The notes: generated by a model from the letters alone, not told the origin. A DNA stretch of 64,000 nucleotides from Pseudomonas citronellolis (GCF_029335315.1 NZ_JARJLT010000343.1:1-64000), one strand, 5' to 3'. Positions 1 to 9,577 are shown, numbered from the stretch's first letter. Made by a program: numbers and translations.

Positions 1-1634
1 TACCCCACGTCGCGCCCGGCCAGCTGGCGATCCAGCCAGTCCGGGTCCATCTCCGGCACCGAGGCCAGCAAGCGCGCCGTGTATTCGTGGTGTGGCGGCG
101 CGAACACCGCATCGCGCGGACCCTGCTCGACGATGCGCCCCTGGTGCATCACCACTACCTGATCGGCCACGCTGCGCACCGTGGCCAGGTCGTGGGTGAT
201 GAACAGGTAAGCCAGGCCCATGTCGCGCTGCAGGCGCTCCAGCAATTGCAGGATGCCCTTGGCCACCACCTGGTCGAGGGCCGAAGTCACCTCGTCGCAG
301 ATGATCAGCCGCGGCTCGGCGGCCAGCGCGCGGGCGATGCAGATGCGCTGCTTCTGCCCGCCGGACAGCTCACCGGGCAGGCGGTCCAGGTACTGCGCCG
401 GGGGCAGCTCGATCTGCTCCAGCAGCTCGCACAGCCGCGCGTCGCGCGCCTCGCCCCTCAGCCCCAGGTAGAAACCGAGGGCCCGGCCGAGGATCTCGCG
501 CACCCGCTGGCGCGGGTTCAGCGCGGTGTCCGGCATCTGGTAGACCATCTGGATGTGGCGCAGGGTCTCGCGGCTGCGCTGGCGATAGTCCGGCGCCAGG
601 CGCTCGCCCTGGAAGCGCAGCTCGCCCCGGCTGGCCGGCAGCAGGCCGGTGAGCACGCGGGCCAGGGTCGACTTGCCCGAACCGGACTCGCCGACCACCG
701 CCACCGTGCTGCCGCGCGGCACCACCAGGTCGATGCCCTGCAGCACCTTGAGCGGCCCGTAGCCGGCGTCGACCCCGGCCAGGCTCACCACCGGCGTCTC
801 GCTCGACGGCGCGCGCGGCTCGTGGCGCAGCGAACGTACCGACCACAGGGTGCGGGTGTACTCCTGCTGCGGCGCGGCGAGCATGCGCCGGGTCGGCGCC
901 TCCTCCACCGCCTGGCCATGGCGCAGCACCAGGATGCGGTCGGCCATCTGCGCCACCACCGCCAGGTCGTGGGTGATGTAGATGGCCGCGGTGCCGAACT
1001 GGCGCACCAGCTCGCGGATGGTCGCCAGCACTTCCAGCTGGGTGGTCACGTCCAGCGCCGTGGTCGGTTCGTCGAAGACGATCAGGTCCGGCCGGCAGGC
1101 CATCGCCATGGCGGTCATGGCCCGCTGCAGCTGGCCGCCGGAAACCTGGTGCGGGTAGCGCAGGCCGATGCTTTCCGGCTCCGGCAGGCGCATGCGTCCG
1201 TACATCTGCACGGCGTCCCGGCGCGCCTGTTCGACGCTCGCCACGCGGTGCAGGCGCGGCCCCTCGACGTACTGGTCGAGCAGGCGCTGCGCCGGGTTGA
1301 AGGACGCCGCCGCCGACTGCGCGACATAAGCCAGGCGCGAGCCCCAGAGGTGGCGCTTGCGCGCCTCGGGCAGGCGCGCCAGGTCCTGGCCGTCGAACGC
1401 CACGCTGCCGGCGCTGATCCGGCAACCCGGGCGCTCGTAGCCCATGGCCGCCAGGCCCAGGGTCGACTTGCCGGCGCCGGACTCGCCGATCAGCCCGAGG
1501 ACTTCGCCGCGATGCAGGTCCAGGTCGATGCCCTTGACGATCTCCTGCCAGCCCTCGTCGCCCTGCGCCTCGATGCGCAGCCCACGGATGCGCAGCAGCG
1601 GCGCCGCGTCTCGCTGTTCTCGTTCAATGCTCAT
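1..1634 (-). CDS. ABC transporter, two fused ATP-binding domains (peptide/opine type), 3' end outside window
   Basis: The gene reads leftward from ATG at 1634 and is still open at base 1, after about 544 codons, so only a short C-terminus should be missing. Two complete ATPase halves are visible. The first has Walker A GESGAGKST, signature VSGGQLQR and Walker B ending FDEPTTALD. The second has GESGSGKST, LSGGQKQR and CDEVTSALD. Fused DppD-DppF-like ATPases of this length energise family-5 (dipeptide, opine, nickel) importers. It overlaps the upstream permease by 11 bases and is the last visible gene of the operon. Substrate cannot be read from the ATPase; the linked enzymes suggest a non-peptide carbon source. 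Confidence 0.9.
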   Translation of the reverse strand, partial: MSIEREQRDAAPLLRIRGLRIEAQGDEGWQEIVKGIDLDLHRGEVLGLIGESGAGKSTLGLAAMGYERPGCRISAGSVAFDGQDLARLPEARKRHLWGSRLAYVAQSAAASFNPAQRLLDQYVEGPRLHRVASVEQARRDAVQMYGRMRLPEPESIGLRYPHQVSGGQLQRAMTAMAMACRPDLIVFDEPTTALDVTTQLEVLATIRELVRQFGTAAIYITHDLAVVAQMADRILVLRHGQAVEEAPTRRMLAAPQQEYTRTLWSVRSLRHEPRAPSSETPVVSLAGVDAGYGPLKVLQGIDLVVPRGSTVAVVGESGSGKSTLARVLTGLLPASRGELRFQGERLAPDYRQRSRETLRHIQMVYQMPDTALNPRQRVREILGRALGFYLGLRGEARDARLCELLEQIELPPAQYLDRLPGELSGGQKQRICIARALAAEPRLIICDEVTSALDQVVAKGILQLLERLQRDMGLAYLFITHDLATVRSVADQVVVMHQGRIVEQGPRDAVFAPPHHEYTARLLASVPEMDPDWLDRQLAGRDVG

Positions 1635-2523
1635 CGCGCAGTCCACTCGTCAGGTGCAGGAACCAGTCCACCACGAAGTTCACCCCGATGGTCAGCAAGG
1701 CGATAGCTGCCGCCGGCAGCAGCGGGGTGGCGTCGCCGTAGGTAATCAGCGTGGCGTTGTCGCGCACCATCGAGCCCCAGTCGGCGGTGGGCGGCTGGAT
1801 GCCCAGGCCGAGGAAGCTCAGCGCGCTGATGAACAGGAAGGTGAAGCAGAAGCGCAGGCCGAACTCGGCCACCAGCGGCGGCAGGATGTTCGGCAGCACC
1901 TCACGGAACATGATCCAGGCCGTGCCTTCGCCGCGCAGGCGCGCCGCCTCGACGAAGTCCAGGGCCACCACGCCGCTGGCCACCGCGCGGGTCAGGCGGA
2001 ACACCCGGGTGGAGTCGAGCACGGCGATGATGGCGATCAGCATGGGGATGCTGGTGCCGAAGAAAGTCAGCAGCAGGAGCGCGAAGATCAGCTGCGGGAT
2101 GGCCATCAGCACATCCACCAGGCGCGACAGCAGCTGGTCGGTCCAGCCGCCGCGCACCGCCGCGAGCAGGCCGGCGACGCCGCCCAGGACGAACGCCAGG
2201 CAGGTTGCCAGCAGCACGATGCCGAGGGTGTTGCGGCCGCCGTAGAGCAAGCGCGTGAGCATGTCGCGGCCGAGGTTGTCGGTGCCCAGCAGGAAGCTGG
2301 CGCCCCAGGGCTCGAACTCGCTGCCGACGATCTGCGATTCGCCGTAGGGCGCGAGCCAGGGCGCGAAGAGCGCCGCCAGGCCGAACGCCACTATCACCAG
2401 CAGGCCGAAGCGGGCGCTCCAGGGCGCCTTGCGCAGGCCGTGCCAGAGACGCCGGCAGAGGCCGGAGCGGCGCCGCGCGGGCAGAGTGCGCGAGGCTTCC
2501 AGGGTCAGGCTCGAATCGCTCAT
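1624..2523 (-). CDS. ABC transporter permease, DppC-like
   Basis: A 299-residue inner-membrane permease of the binding-protein-dependent (BPD) superfamily. The N-terminal cytoplasmic part leads into a membrane helix near residues 35-55. A characteristic LLGTDNLGRDMLTRLLYGGR stretch follows, as in DppC/OppC proteins. The EAA-type coupling loop is around residues 190-205 (EAARLRGEG). The start at 2523 overlaps the DppB-like gene by 4 bases (ATGA) and has a GAGG ribosome site about 8 bases upstream. It pairs with the DppB-like protein to form the translocation pore of the importer encoded here. Confidence 0.9.
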   Translation of the reverse strand: MSDSSLTLEASRTLPARRRSGLCRRLWHGLRKAPWSARFGLLVIVAFGLAALFAPWLAPYGESQIVGSEFEPWGASFLLGTDNLGRDMLTRLLYGGRNTLGIVLLATCLAFVLGGVAGLLAAVRGGWTDQLLSRLVDVLMAIPQLIFALLLLTFFGTSIPMLIAIIAVLDSTRVFRLTRAVASGVVALDFVEAARLRGEGTAWIMFREVLPNILPPLVAEFGLRFCFTFLFISALSFLGLGIQPPTADWGSMVRDNATLITYGDATPLLPAAAIALLTIGVNFVVDWFLHLTSGLRDEH

Positions 2524-3479
2524 CGTGGGTGCCTCAGGCGCGGGTTGCTGAGCACCGACAGCAGGTCGGCGGTGAGGTTGAGCAGGATGTAGGTGGCGGC
2601 GAACACCAGGCTGCAGGCCTGCACCACCGGCAGGTCGCGTTTCTTCACCGAGTCGACCATCAACTGGCCCATGCCCGGGTAGACGAACACCGCCTCGACC
2701 ACCACCACGCCCACCACCAGGTAGGCCAGGTTGATCACCACCACGTTGATGATCGGCGCCCAGGCGTTGGGCAGCGCGTGGCGCAGGATCACCCGCCAGC
2801 GCGGAACGCCCTTGAGCCGGGCCATCTCGATGTAGGGGCTGGCCAGCAGGTTGATCAGCGCGGCGCGGGTCATGCGCATCATGTGCGCCACCACCACCAG
2901 GGTCAGGGTCAGCGCCGGCAGGGCCATCTGCAACAGCCGCTCGGACAGCGGCTGCGCGGGGTCGACGCTGGCCAGGCTGGGCAGCCAGCCGGCCTTCACC
3001 GAGAACGCCAGGATCAGCAGGTAGGCGAGGAAGAACTCCGGGAAGGAAATGAAGCTCAGGGTCAGCACGTTGATGCAGCGGTCGAACACCCCGTTGCGCC
3101 AGATCGCCGCCAGGAAGCCCAGGCCCAGCGCCAGCGGCACCGCCACCACGGCGGCCAGCGCCGCCAGCCAGAGGGTGTTCGGCAGGCGCACGGAGAGCAG
3201 CTCGGCGATCGCCCGGCCGTTGGCCAGGGACTGGCCGAAATCGCCATGCAGCAGCGCCGCCAACCAGTGGAAGTAACGCAGGTAGAGCGGCTGATCGAGC
3301 CCCAGGGACTCGCGCAGAGCCGCCACCGCCTGGGGCGTGGCCGACTGGCCGAGGATCTCGGTGGCGATGTCCCCCGGCAGGAAGGACACGCCCAGGAGGA
3401 TGATCAGCGACACCGCCAGCAGGCTCAGGCCGCCGAGGGCCAGGCGTTGCAGGAGCATCTTGGTCAGGGTCTGTTGCAT
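2520..3479 (-). CDS. ABC transporter permease, DppB-like
   Basis: A 319-residue inner-membrane permease. It has an N-terminal helix (ALGGLSLLAVSLIILLGVSF), the extended periplasmic segment with LGLDQPLYLRYFHWL typical of DppB/OppB, and the conserved coupling loop EMARLKGVPRWRVILRHALPN. The ATG at 3479 has a GGAGG site nine bases upstream. It lies 23 bases after the binding-protein gene and overlaps the DppC-like gene by 4 bases. Together with the fused ATPase it makes a complete family-5 importer. Confidence 0.9.
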   Translation of the reverse strand: MQQTLTKMLLQRLALGGLSLLAVSLIILLGVSFLPGDIATEILGQSATPQAVAALRESLGLDQPLYLRYFHWLAALLHGDFGQSLANGRAIAELLSVRLPNTLWLAALAAVVAVPLALGLGFLAAIWRNGVFDRCINVLTLSFISFPEFFLAYLLILAFSVKAGWLPSLASVDPAQPLSERLLQMALPALTLTLVVVAHMMRMTRAALINLLASPYIEMARLKGVPRWRVILRHALPNAWAPIINVVVINLAYLVVGVVVVEAVFVYPGMGQLMVDSVKKRDLPVVQACSLVFAATYILLNLTADLLSVLSNPRLRHPR

Positions 3480-3502
3480 CGCGAGCTACCTCCGCGGCGA
3501 CG

Positions 3503-5110
3503 TCAGGCGAACCACCAGCGTTCGGCGGCGCGCAGGCCGTCCAGGTCCCAGTTGTTGCCCAGCTTGTCGTGGCCGATCTGGGTGGAGATACCGTCGACGT
3601 AGTTGGCGAACAGCGGGATCAGCGCGCCGCCTTCGTCGCGCAGCAGGCCCTGCATCTCGCCGTACATCTGCCTGCGCTTGGCCTCGTCCAGTTCCGAGCG
3701 CGCGCCGAGCAGCAGCTGGTTGAAGCGCGGGTTGTCCCAGAAGGTCTCGTTCCAGCTGGCGCCCTTGCCGTAGACCAGGGAGAAGGCCCAGTCCTCGGTG
3801 GGCTTGCCGCCCCAGTAGTCCATGCACCAAGGCTTCTTCATCCATACGTTCTTCCAGTAGCCGTCGTTGGGCTCGCGCACCACGTTGACCTCGATACCGG
3901 CCTTGGCCGCGTGCTCCCTGACCAGCACGGCGGTGTCCACCGCGCCGGCGAAGGCGGCGTCGGCGGCGCTGAGATCGACCTTGAGGCTGCTCAGGCCGGC
4001 CTGCTTGAGGTAGAAGCGGGCCTTGTCCGGGTCGTACTCGCGCTGCGGCAGGTCGGCGGCGAAGAAGCGGTAGCCGGGGCTGATCGGGTGGTCGTTGGCC
4101 ACCTCGCCGTGGCCACGCAAAATGGTCTGCAGCAGGGCCTTGCGGTCCACCGCGTGCTTCAGCGCCAGGCGCACGTTGTTGTCGCGGAACAGCTCGGCGC
4201 GGGTGTCCATCGGCAGGCTGTAGTGCTGGCCGCCCTTGATCGAGGAAATCTCCAGCCGGGGGTTGCGCTTGAGCAGGTGCAGGGTCTTCAGGTCGCAGCC
4301 GTTCATGGCATGAATCTCGCCGGTGTTCAGCGCGTTGGTGCGCGCGCCGACGTCGGCGATGACCAGGAACTCCACCGAGTCGAACCAGCCGCGGTCGCGC
4401 TTCCAATAGTTCGGGTTGCGCTTGACCACGGTCTTCACTCCCGGGTCGAAGCTCTCGCGGATGTAGGCGCCGCAGCCGACGCCGGAGGTCGCGTCGACCT
4501 TGCCATCCTGCGAGGGCATCACCGGCAGGTGGTAGTCGGAGACCAGGTAGGGGAAGTCGGCGTTGCCGCCGTTGAGGGTGACGACCACGGTGTCCTTGCC
4601 GTCGGCGCGGATGTCCGCGATGGGGGCCAGGATGCTGCTGGCGGCGGACTTCGAGTCAGGCCCGCGATGGTGGTTGAGCGAGGCCACCACGTCGGCGGCT
4701 TCCAGGCTCTTGCCGTTGTGGAAGGTCACGCCCTGGCGCAGCTTGAAGGTCCACACCCGCGCGTCCGGCGAGGGTTCCCAGCTCTCGGCCAGCTCACCGA
4801 CCAGCTCGCCGCTGTTGCTCACCTCGGTGAGGAAGTTGTGCACCGAGTGGCCGACCGACTGCATGTAGTTGTCGCCGTAGGTGCCGGGATCGAAGGAGTC
4901 GGTGGTCGAGCCGCTGGCGATGCCCAGCTTGAAGTGCCCGCCGCGCTTGGGCGCCGCCAGCGGCGTGCCGTCGGCGGCGAGGACGCGGCCGGCGTAGCTG
5001 CCGGCCAGGGCGGCGGAAGCGCCGACGGCGAGCATGCCGAACATGAATCCGCGGCGGTCGATGCGACCCTGGCGCAGTTGCTCCAGGAGCTTGTCGATGT
5101 CTTTGCTCAT
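3503..5110 (-). CDS. Periplasmic substrate-binding protein, family 5 (SBP_bac_5)
   Basis: A 535-residue extracytoplasmic solute-binding protein. The N-terminus carries DRRGFMFGM at residues 18-26 and then a hydrophobic Ala-rich stretch ending near AADG, which fits a Tat signal peptide. Export as a folded protein is therefore likely. The mature part shows family-5 hallmarks: LAESWEPSPDARVWTFKLRQ, GVTFHNGKSLEAADVV and the later NVRLALKHAVDRKALL. Family members bind peptides, opines, glycans or other small molecules. It is the first transporter gene, 97 bases after the aldehyde dehydrogenase, with a GGGGA site before ATG at 5110. Ligand identity is unknown; the linked oxidoreductases argue against a simple dipeptide. 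Confidence 0.9.
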   Translation of the reverse strand: MSKDIDKLLEQLRQGRIDRRGFMFGMLAVGASAALAGSYAGRVLAADGTPLAAPKRGGHFKLGIASGSTTDSFDPGTYGDNYMQSVGHSVHNFLTEVSNSGELVGELAESWEPSPDARVWTFKLRQGVTFHNGKSLEAADVVASLNHHRGPDSKSAASSILAPIADIRADGKDTVVVTLNGGNADFPYLVSDYHLPVMPSQDGKVDATSGVGCGAYIRESFDPGVKTVVKRNPNYWKRDRGWFDSVEFLVIADVGARTNALNTGEIHAMNGCDLKTLHLLKRNPRLEISSIKGGQHYSLPMDTRAELFRDNNVRLALKHAVDRKALLQTILRGHGEVANDHPISPGYRFFAADLPQREYDPDKARFYLKQAGLSSLKVDLSAADAAFAGAVDTAVLVREHAAKAGIEVNVVREPNDGYWKNVWMKKPWCMDYWGGKPTEDWAFSLVYGKGASWNETFWDNPRFNQLLLGARSELDEAKRRQMYGEMQGLLRDEGGALIPLFANYVDGISTQIGHDKLGNNWDLDGLRAAERWWFA

Positions 5111-5207
5111 GAGGTTCCCCGTTATTGGAAGTCTTATCAGGTGGTGTCTCAGAACAGCGGCGCGCAGCCTCGCCGCGCGCCGGTACGCTGGTGCTCTCCC
5201 TCGCCGC

Positions 5208-6701
5208 TCAGAGGCGCGCGGTCACCGCCTTGACGCTGCAGTAGGCGCGCAGTCCCTCCAGTCCCTTTTCCCGGCCGAAGCCGGAGAGTCGGTTGCCGCC
5301 GAAGGGGGTTTCCACCCCGCCGGCGAAGTATTCGTTGATGTAGACCTGGCCGGCGACCAGATCGCGGGCCAAGCCTAAGGCCTTGCGCACATCCTGGGTA
5401 TAGAGGCCCGCGGCCAGCCCGAAGGGCGTGGCGTTGGCCAGTTCCAGGGCCTGCTCGGGCGAGTCGGCGACCTGCACCGCCAGCACCGGGCCGAAGATTT
5501 CCTCCTGCACCAGGCGGTCGTCCGGCGCCAGGTCGTCCACCAGGGTCGGCTGGAAGAACCAGCCGGCGCCGCCGTGCGGATCGCCGACCACCGATCCGCC
5601 GGCCAGCACGCGACAGCCACGGGCGTTGGCGTCGTCGACGAAGGCGTGGATCTTCAGCAACTGCTCCATCGAGGTGATCGCGCCCACCTGCGGATTGCGC
5701 AGGCCGTGGCCCAGGCGCAACTGCCCGGCGCGTTCGGCCAGGCGCTCGACGAAGCGCGCATGGATCGAGCGCTCGATCACCAGCCGCGAACCGGCCGAGC
5801 AGATCTGCCCGGCGTTGGAATAGATGGCCCAGAGCACGTCTTCCAGGGTGGCCTCGAAGTCGCAGTCGGCGAGCACCACGGCCGGCGACTTGCCGCCCAG
5901 CTCCAGGGTCACGCTGGTAACGTTGCGCGCCGCCGCCTGCATCACCCGGCAGCCGGTGGCCACCGAGCCGGTGAAGGTCACGTGGCGCACCTTCGGGTGC
6001 GCTACCAGTGGCGCGCCAGCCTCCGCGCCGGTGCCGTTGAGCACGTTGCACACCCCCGCCGGCAGGCCCGCACGGTGCAGGATCTCGGCCAGCAGCAAGG
6101 CGCTCAGCGGGGTCTGCTCGGCGGCCTTGAGCACCGCCGTGCAGCCAGCCGCCAGGGCCGGCGCCAGGCTGCGCGCGGCGGTGGAGATCGGGTAGTTCCA
6201 GGGCACCACGTGGGCGGTCACCCCGACCGGCTCCAGGCAGGTGTAGGACACGTAGTCCGGCCCCAGCGGGATGCTCTCGCCCTGCAGCTTGTCGGCCGCC
6301 CCGGCGTAGTACTCGAACAGCCGCGCGGCGCTGCGCACGTCGGCCTGGGCCTCGGCCAGGGCCTTGCCGTTGTCCAGGGTCTCGATCACCGCCAGGCGCT
6401 CGGCGTTGGCGCGGATGCCCTCGGCGGCGCGCAGCAGGATGCGCCCGCGCTCGGCCGGCAGGCTGCGCCGCCATTCGCCACGCATGGCCGCGTCGGCGGC
6501 GCGCACGGCGAGTTCGACATCCTCGGCGTCGGCGGCGGCGACCCGGGCGAAGGGCTGGCCAAGGCCGGGGTCGAAGGTTTCCAGTTCGCTGCCATTGACC
6601 GAGGCGCGCCAGGCGCCGTCGATGAAGTGCCGCGACGGTAGCCCGGCCAGGGTGCCGCTGGCGAAGTATTCCTCGACCAGGCGTTGGGTCAGCTCGCTCA
6701 T
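5208..6701 (-). CDS. NAD(P)-dependent aldehyde dehydrogenase
   Basis: A 497-residue member of the ALDH superfamily, oxidising an aldehyde to its carboxylate. Visible signatures in order: VVPWNYP (cofactor and substrate loop), FTGSVATG (Rossmann turn), LELGGKSP with the general-base glutamate, GQICSAGSR with the catalytic cysteine, and EEIFGPV. I chose ATG at 6701 because it overlaps the preceding enolase-superfamily gene by 4 bases (ATGA) and gives family length; longer versions run into that gene. It probably acts on the aldehyde produced by the GMC oxidoreductase encoded in the same transcript. The substrate is not identifiable from sequence. Confidence 0.93.
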   Translation of the reverse strand: MSELTQRLVEEYFASGTLAGLPSRHFIDGAWRASVNGSELETFDPGLGQPFARVAAADAEDVELAVRAADAAMRGEWRRSLPAERGRILLRAAEGIRANAERLAVIETLDNGKALAEAQADVRSAARLFEYYAGAADKLQGESIPLGPDYVSYTCLEPVGVTAHVVPWNYPISTAARSLAPALAAGCTAVLKAAEQTPLSALLLAEILHRAGLPAGVCNVLNGTGAEAGAPLVAHPKVRHVTFTGSVATGCRVMQAAARNVTSVTLELGGKSPAVVLADCDFEATLEDVLWAIYSNAGQICSAGSRLVIERSIHARFVERLAERAGQLRLGHGLRNPQVGAITSMEQLLKIHAFVDDANARGCRVLAGGSVVGDPHGGAGWFFQPTLVDDLAPDDRLVQEEIFGPVLAVQVADSPEQALELANATPFGLAAGLYTQDVRKALGLARDLVAGQVYINEYFAGGVETPFGGNRLSGFGREKGLEGLRAYCSVKAVTARL

Positions 6702-7807
6702 GCCGGCACCTCGCTGACCTGGTAGCGCGACTTCTCCAGCCACTGCGGGGCGATCTCCACGCCCCAGCCGGGCGCGTCGGAAACCCACAGGCGACCGTCC
6801 TCGATGCGGTACGGCGACTCCACGAACAGGCCGTCCTGCCAGGGGTAGTAGTCCGGTCCCTCGATGGAGAATTCCAGGTACTTGCCGGCGTTGGGCAGGG
6901 CCTTGAGGAAGTGCATAGTGAACAGCGTCACCAGCGACAGGTTGGCGCTGTGCGGGGTGCACGGCAGGCCGGCGTCGGCGGCCATGCGCGCGACGCGCAG
7001 CGAACGGCAGATGCCGCCGAGGTAGAGCAGGTCGGGTTGCACCACGTCCACCGCGCGCATCTCGATCATCCGCTTCCAGGTGCCCAGGTCGCAGTCCTGC
7101 TCGCCGCCGGTGACGTCGAGATCCAGCGCGCGGGTGACCTCGCGGGTCTGCTCCAGCTCCCAGTACGGGCAGGGTTCCTCGAAGTGCTCGACGCCGTGCT
7201 GCTCCAGCATGCGCCCGACCTCGATGGCCCGCGCCGGCGAATAGCAGGAGTTGCCGTCCACCAGCAGCGCCACGTCCTCGCCCAGGGCGCGGCGCATACA
7301 GGGCACTATTTCCTCGGTGCGCCCCGGCCACTCGTCGCGGTCGTGGCCGCATTCGCTGCCGACGCGGAACTTGAAGGCGTCGAAGCCGAATTCGTCGCGC
7401 AGCCGCGCCAGGCGCGAGGCCTCGCCCTGCGGGGTGATGTCGCGGCGCATCGACGAGGCGTAGGCGCGCAACCAGCCGGACTGGCCACCGAGCAGCTCGA
7501 CCACCGGCTTGCCTTCCAGCTTGCCGCGCAGGTCCCAGAGGGCGGTGTCCAGGCCGGCGATGGCGCGGCACAGGTAGCTGCCGGGAAACTTGTGCTCGCG
7601 CTCGGGGATCAGCCTCACCAGCGCCTCGATGTCCAGGGCGTCGGCGCCCAGCGCCCAGGGCGCCACCTGGCGGTGGAAGATTTCCGCGGTGATGTCCGCG
7701 TGGTAGGTGGACAGCTGCCCCCAGCCCACCGCGCCGCTGTCGCTGGTCACCCGGACGAAACCGACGAACCCGTTGCAGAACGTCTCCAGTCGCTTGATGC
7801 GCATCAT
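6698..7807 (-). CDS. Mandelate racemase/muconate lactonizing-type enolase-superfamily enzyme
   Basis: A 369-residue two-domain enzyme: an N-terminal capping domain and a TIM barrel. Active-site pieces seen: KFR (K146, R148), metal ligands D184 (VDGN), E210 (FEEP) and E236 (GGEQD), QPD at 258-260 and H286 in TPHSAN. This K-x-R plus histidine pattern belongs to the mandelate-racemase group, which abstracts a proton next to a carboxylate and is rich in sugar-acid dehydratases and racemases. Both flanks overlap neighbours by 4 bases. A role on the hydroxy-acid made by the adjacent oxidoreductases is an inference; the substrate is unassigned. Confidence 0.88.
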   Translation of the reverse strand: MMRIKRLETFCNGFVGFVRVTSDSGAVGWGQLSTYHADITAEIFHRQVAPWALGADALDIEALVRLIPEREHKFPGSYLCRAIAGLDTALWDLRGKLEGKPVVELLGGQSGWLRAYASSMRRDITPQGEASRLARLRDEFGFDAFKFRVGSECGHDRDEWPGRTEEIVPCMRRALGEDVALLVDGNSCYSPARAIEVGRMLEQHGVEHFEEPCPYWELEQTREVTRALDLDVTGGEQDCDLGTWKRMIEMRAVDVVQPDLLYLGGICRSLRVARMAADAGLPCTPHSANLSLVTLFTMHFLKALPNAGKYLEFSIEGPDYYPWQDGLFVESPYRIEDGRLWVSDAPGWGVEIAPQWLEKSRYQVSEVPA

Positions 7808-9441
7808 GCCCCTACCTTTGCTTGGTGGTCCGCCAGGATCATGTCCGCGGCCTTCTGCGCGACCATGATGGTCGGCGCGTTGGTGTTGCCCGAGGTGATG
7901 CTCGGGAAGATCGACGCATCCACCACCCGCAGCCCCTGCAGGCCGTGCACCCGTAGCCGTGGATCGACCACCGCGTGGCGCGAGTCGGGCCCCATGGCGC
8001 AGGTGCCGACCGGGTGGAACACCGAGCCGCAGCGCAGGCGGAAGTCGTCGAGGATCTGCGCGTCGTCCATGCCGTCCAGGTCCGGGGCGATCGCCTCGCG
8101 CACCAACGCGCGCAGGGCCCGGGTGCGCATCAGACGCTGGATCAGGCGGCCGCCGGCGACCACCGCGGCAAGGTCCTCGGCGGTAGCCAGGTAGTTGGGC
8201 TCGATGCGCGGCGGCTGGCGCGGGTCGGCCGATTGGATGGCGATGCGCCCGCGGCTGCTCGGCCGGCATGGCTGGAAGGAGATGATGAAACCGGAGAACG
8301 GGTCCGGGTTCATCAGCGGCCGCTTGCCCTCGGGCGCGGTGGAATAGGTCACCGGGTTGAAATACAGCTGCATGTCCGGCGCGGCGCTGTCCGCGCACGC
8401 GCGCACGAAACCGCCGGACTGGTTGACGCTCACGCTCAGCGGGCCGCGCCGGGTCAGCACGTAGCGCAGGCCGGCGGCGAGCTTGCCATGCAGCGGGTGC
8501 AGCAGGTCGTTCAGAGTCGGCTCGTTGGAGCGGTAGAAGTAGTTGATGCCGAGGTGGTCCTGCAGCTGCGCGCCGACCATTTCCTGCTCCAGCACCGGGG
8601 CGATGCCCAGGTCGGCCAACAGCCGCGCCGGGCCGACGCCGGAGAGTTGCAGCAACTGCGGCGAATTCACCGCGCCGGCGCTGAGGATCACCTCGCGGCG
8701 GGCGCGGGCACTGAGCAGCTGACCGCCCTTCTCGAACTCCACGCCCACCGCGCGGCGTCCTTCGAACTGCACCTTGCGCACCAGCGCGTGGGTCAGCAAG
8801 CGCAGGTTGCGCCGTTGCAGCGCCGGGCGCAGGAATGCGTCGGCCGCCGAGCAGCGTACGCCGTTGCGCGTGTTGATCTGGTAGACCCCGACACCTTCCG
8901 GGTTCGGCCCGTTGAAGTCGTCGCTGTAGGGCAGCCCGGCTTCCTCGGCGGCGGCGAAGAAGTGCTGGCGCAGCGGATGCAGTTCGGCGCTGACGTCGGA
9001 CACGTAGAGCGGGCCGCCGGCCGCGGCGCGGCCCTCGGCGTCCACCCGGCGCTCGGAACGGCGGAAGTACGGCTGCACGTCGTCCCAGCCCCAGCCGGCG
9101 TTGCCACGCTCGCGCCAGCCGTCGAAGTCCACCGGCAGTCCGCGGCAGTAGACCATGGCGTTGATCGAACTGGAGCCGCCGATCACCTTGCCGCGCGGCC
9201 AGTAGCTGCGCCGCGAGGCGGTGGCCCGGTCGGGTTCGGTCTGGTATTTCCAGTTGACCCGCTCGTCGAAGAAGGTGCGGCCGTAGCCGATCGGCATGCG
9301 AATCCAGAAACGCCGGTCGCTGCCGCCGGCCTCCAGGACCAGGACGCTGGCCTGGCCGTCGGCGGAGAGGCGGTCGGCGAGAACCGAACCGGCCGAGCCA
9401 CTGCCGACGATGATGTAGTCGAACTCCCCCAACAGCGCCAT
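7804..9441 (-). CDS. GMC-family FAD-dependent alcohol oxidoreductase
   Basis: A 545-residue glucose-methanol-choline oxidoreductase, like choline dehydrogenase or alkanol dehydrogenase. The N-terminus has the FAD-binding DYIIVGSGSAGSVLA. The second signature is SSINAMVYCRG, and the C-terminal catalytic part has HPVGTCAMG, with the active-site histidine, and SGNTNAPTI. It has no signal peptide and is probably cytoplasmic or membrane-associated. It is the first gene of the minus-strand operon, with GGAG eight bases before ATG at 9441, and is divergent from the LysR gene at 9578. It likely oxidises an alcohol group to an aldehyde, which the linked aldehyde dehydrogenase then oxidises. Confidence 0.92.
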   Translation of the reverse strand: MALLGEFDYIIVGSGSAGSVLADRLSADGQASVLVLEAGGSDRRFWIRMPIGYGRTFFDERVNWKYQTEPDRATASRRSYWPRGKVIGGSSSINAMVYCRGLPVDFDGWRERGNAGWGWDDVQPYFRRSERRVDAEGRAAAGGPLYVSDVSAELHPLRQHFFAAAEEAGLPYSDDFNGPNPEGVGVYQINTRNGVRCSAADAFLRPALQRRNLRLLTHALVRKVQFEGRRAVGVEFEKGGQLLSARARREVILSAGAVNSPQLLQLSGVGPARLLADLGIAPVLEQEMVGAQLQDHLGINYFYRSNEPTLNDLLHPLHGKLAAGLRYVLTRRGPLSVSVNQSGGFVRACADSAAPDMQLYFNPVTYSTAPEGKRPLMNPDPFSGFIISFQPCRPSSRGRIAIQSADPRQPPRIEPNYLATAEDLAAVVAGGRLIQRLMRTRALRALVREAIAPDLDGMDDAQILDDFRLRCGSVFHPVGTCAMGPDSRHAVVDPRLRVHGLQGLRVVDASIFPSITSGNTNAPTIMVAQKAADMILADHQAKVGA

Positions 9442-9577
9442 CTGCCACGCTCCGTAGCCGGTTGTGGAGTGCGACCTTTCGCCGCCCCCTTGTGCGTGGT
9501 CAAGATTCCGGTAACCCTTCCTTCAATACAAACAACAAAAACCGCGCCTTTGGGGCGAAAAAACTTAAGGCTTGAAC

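Noticed and set aside
87-1706. A 539-codon plus-strand open frame
   Set aside because: It lies opposite the fused ABC ATPase, whose paired Walker and signature motifs are intact; the plus frame is a shadow.
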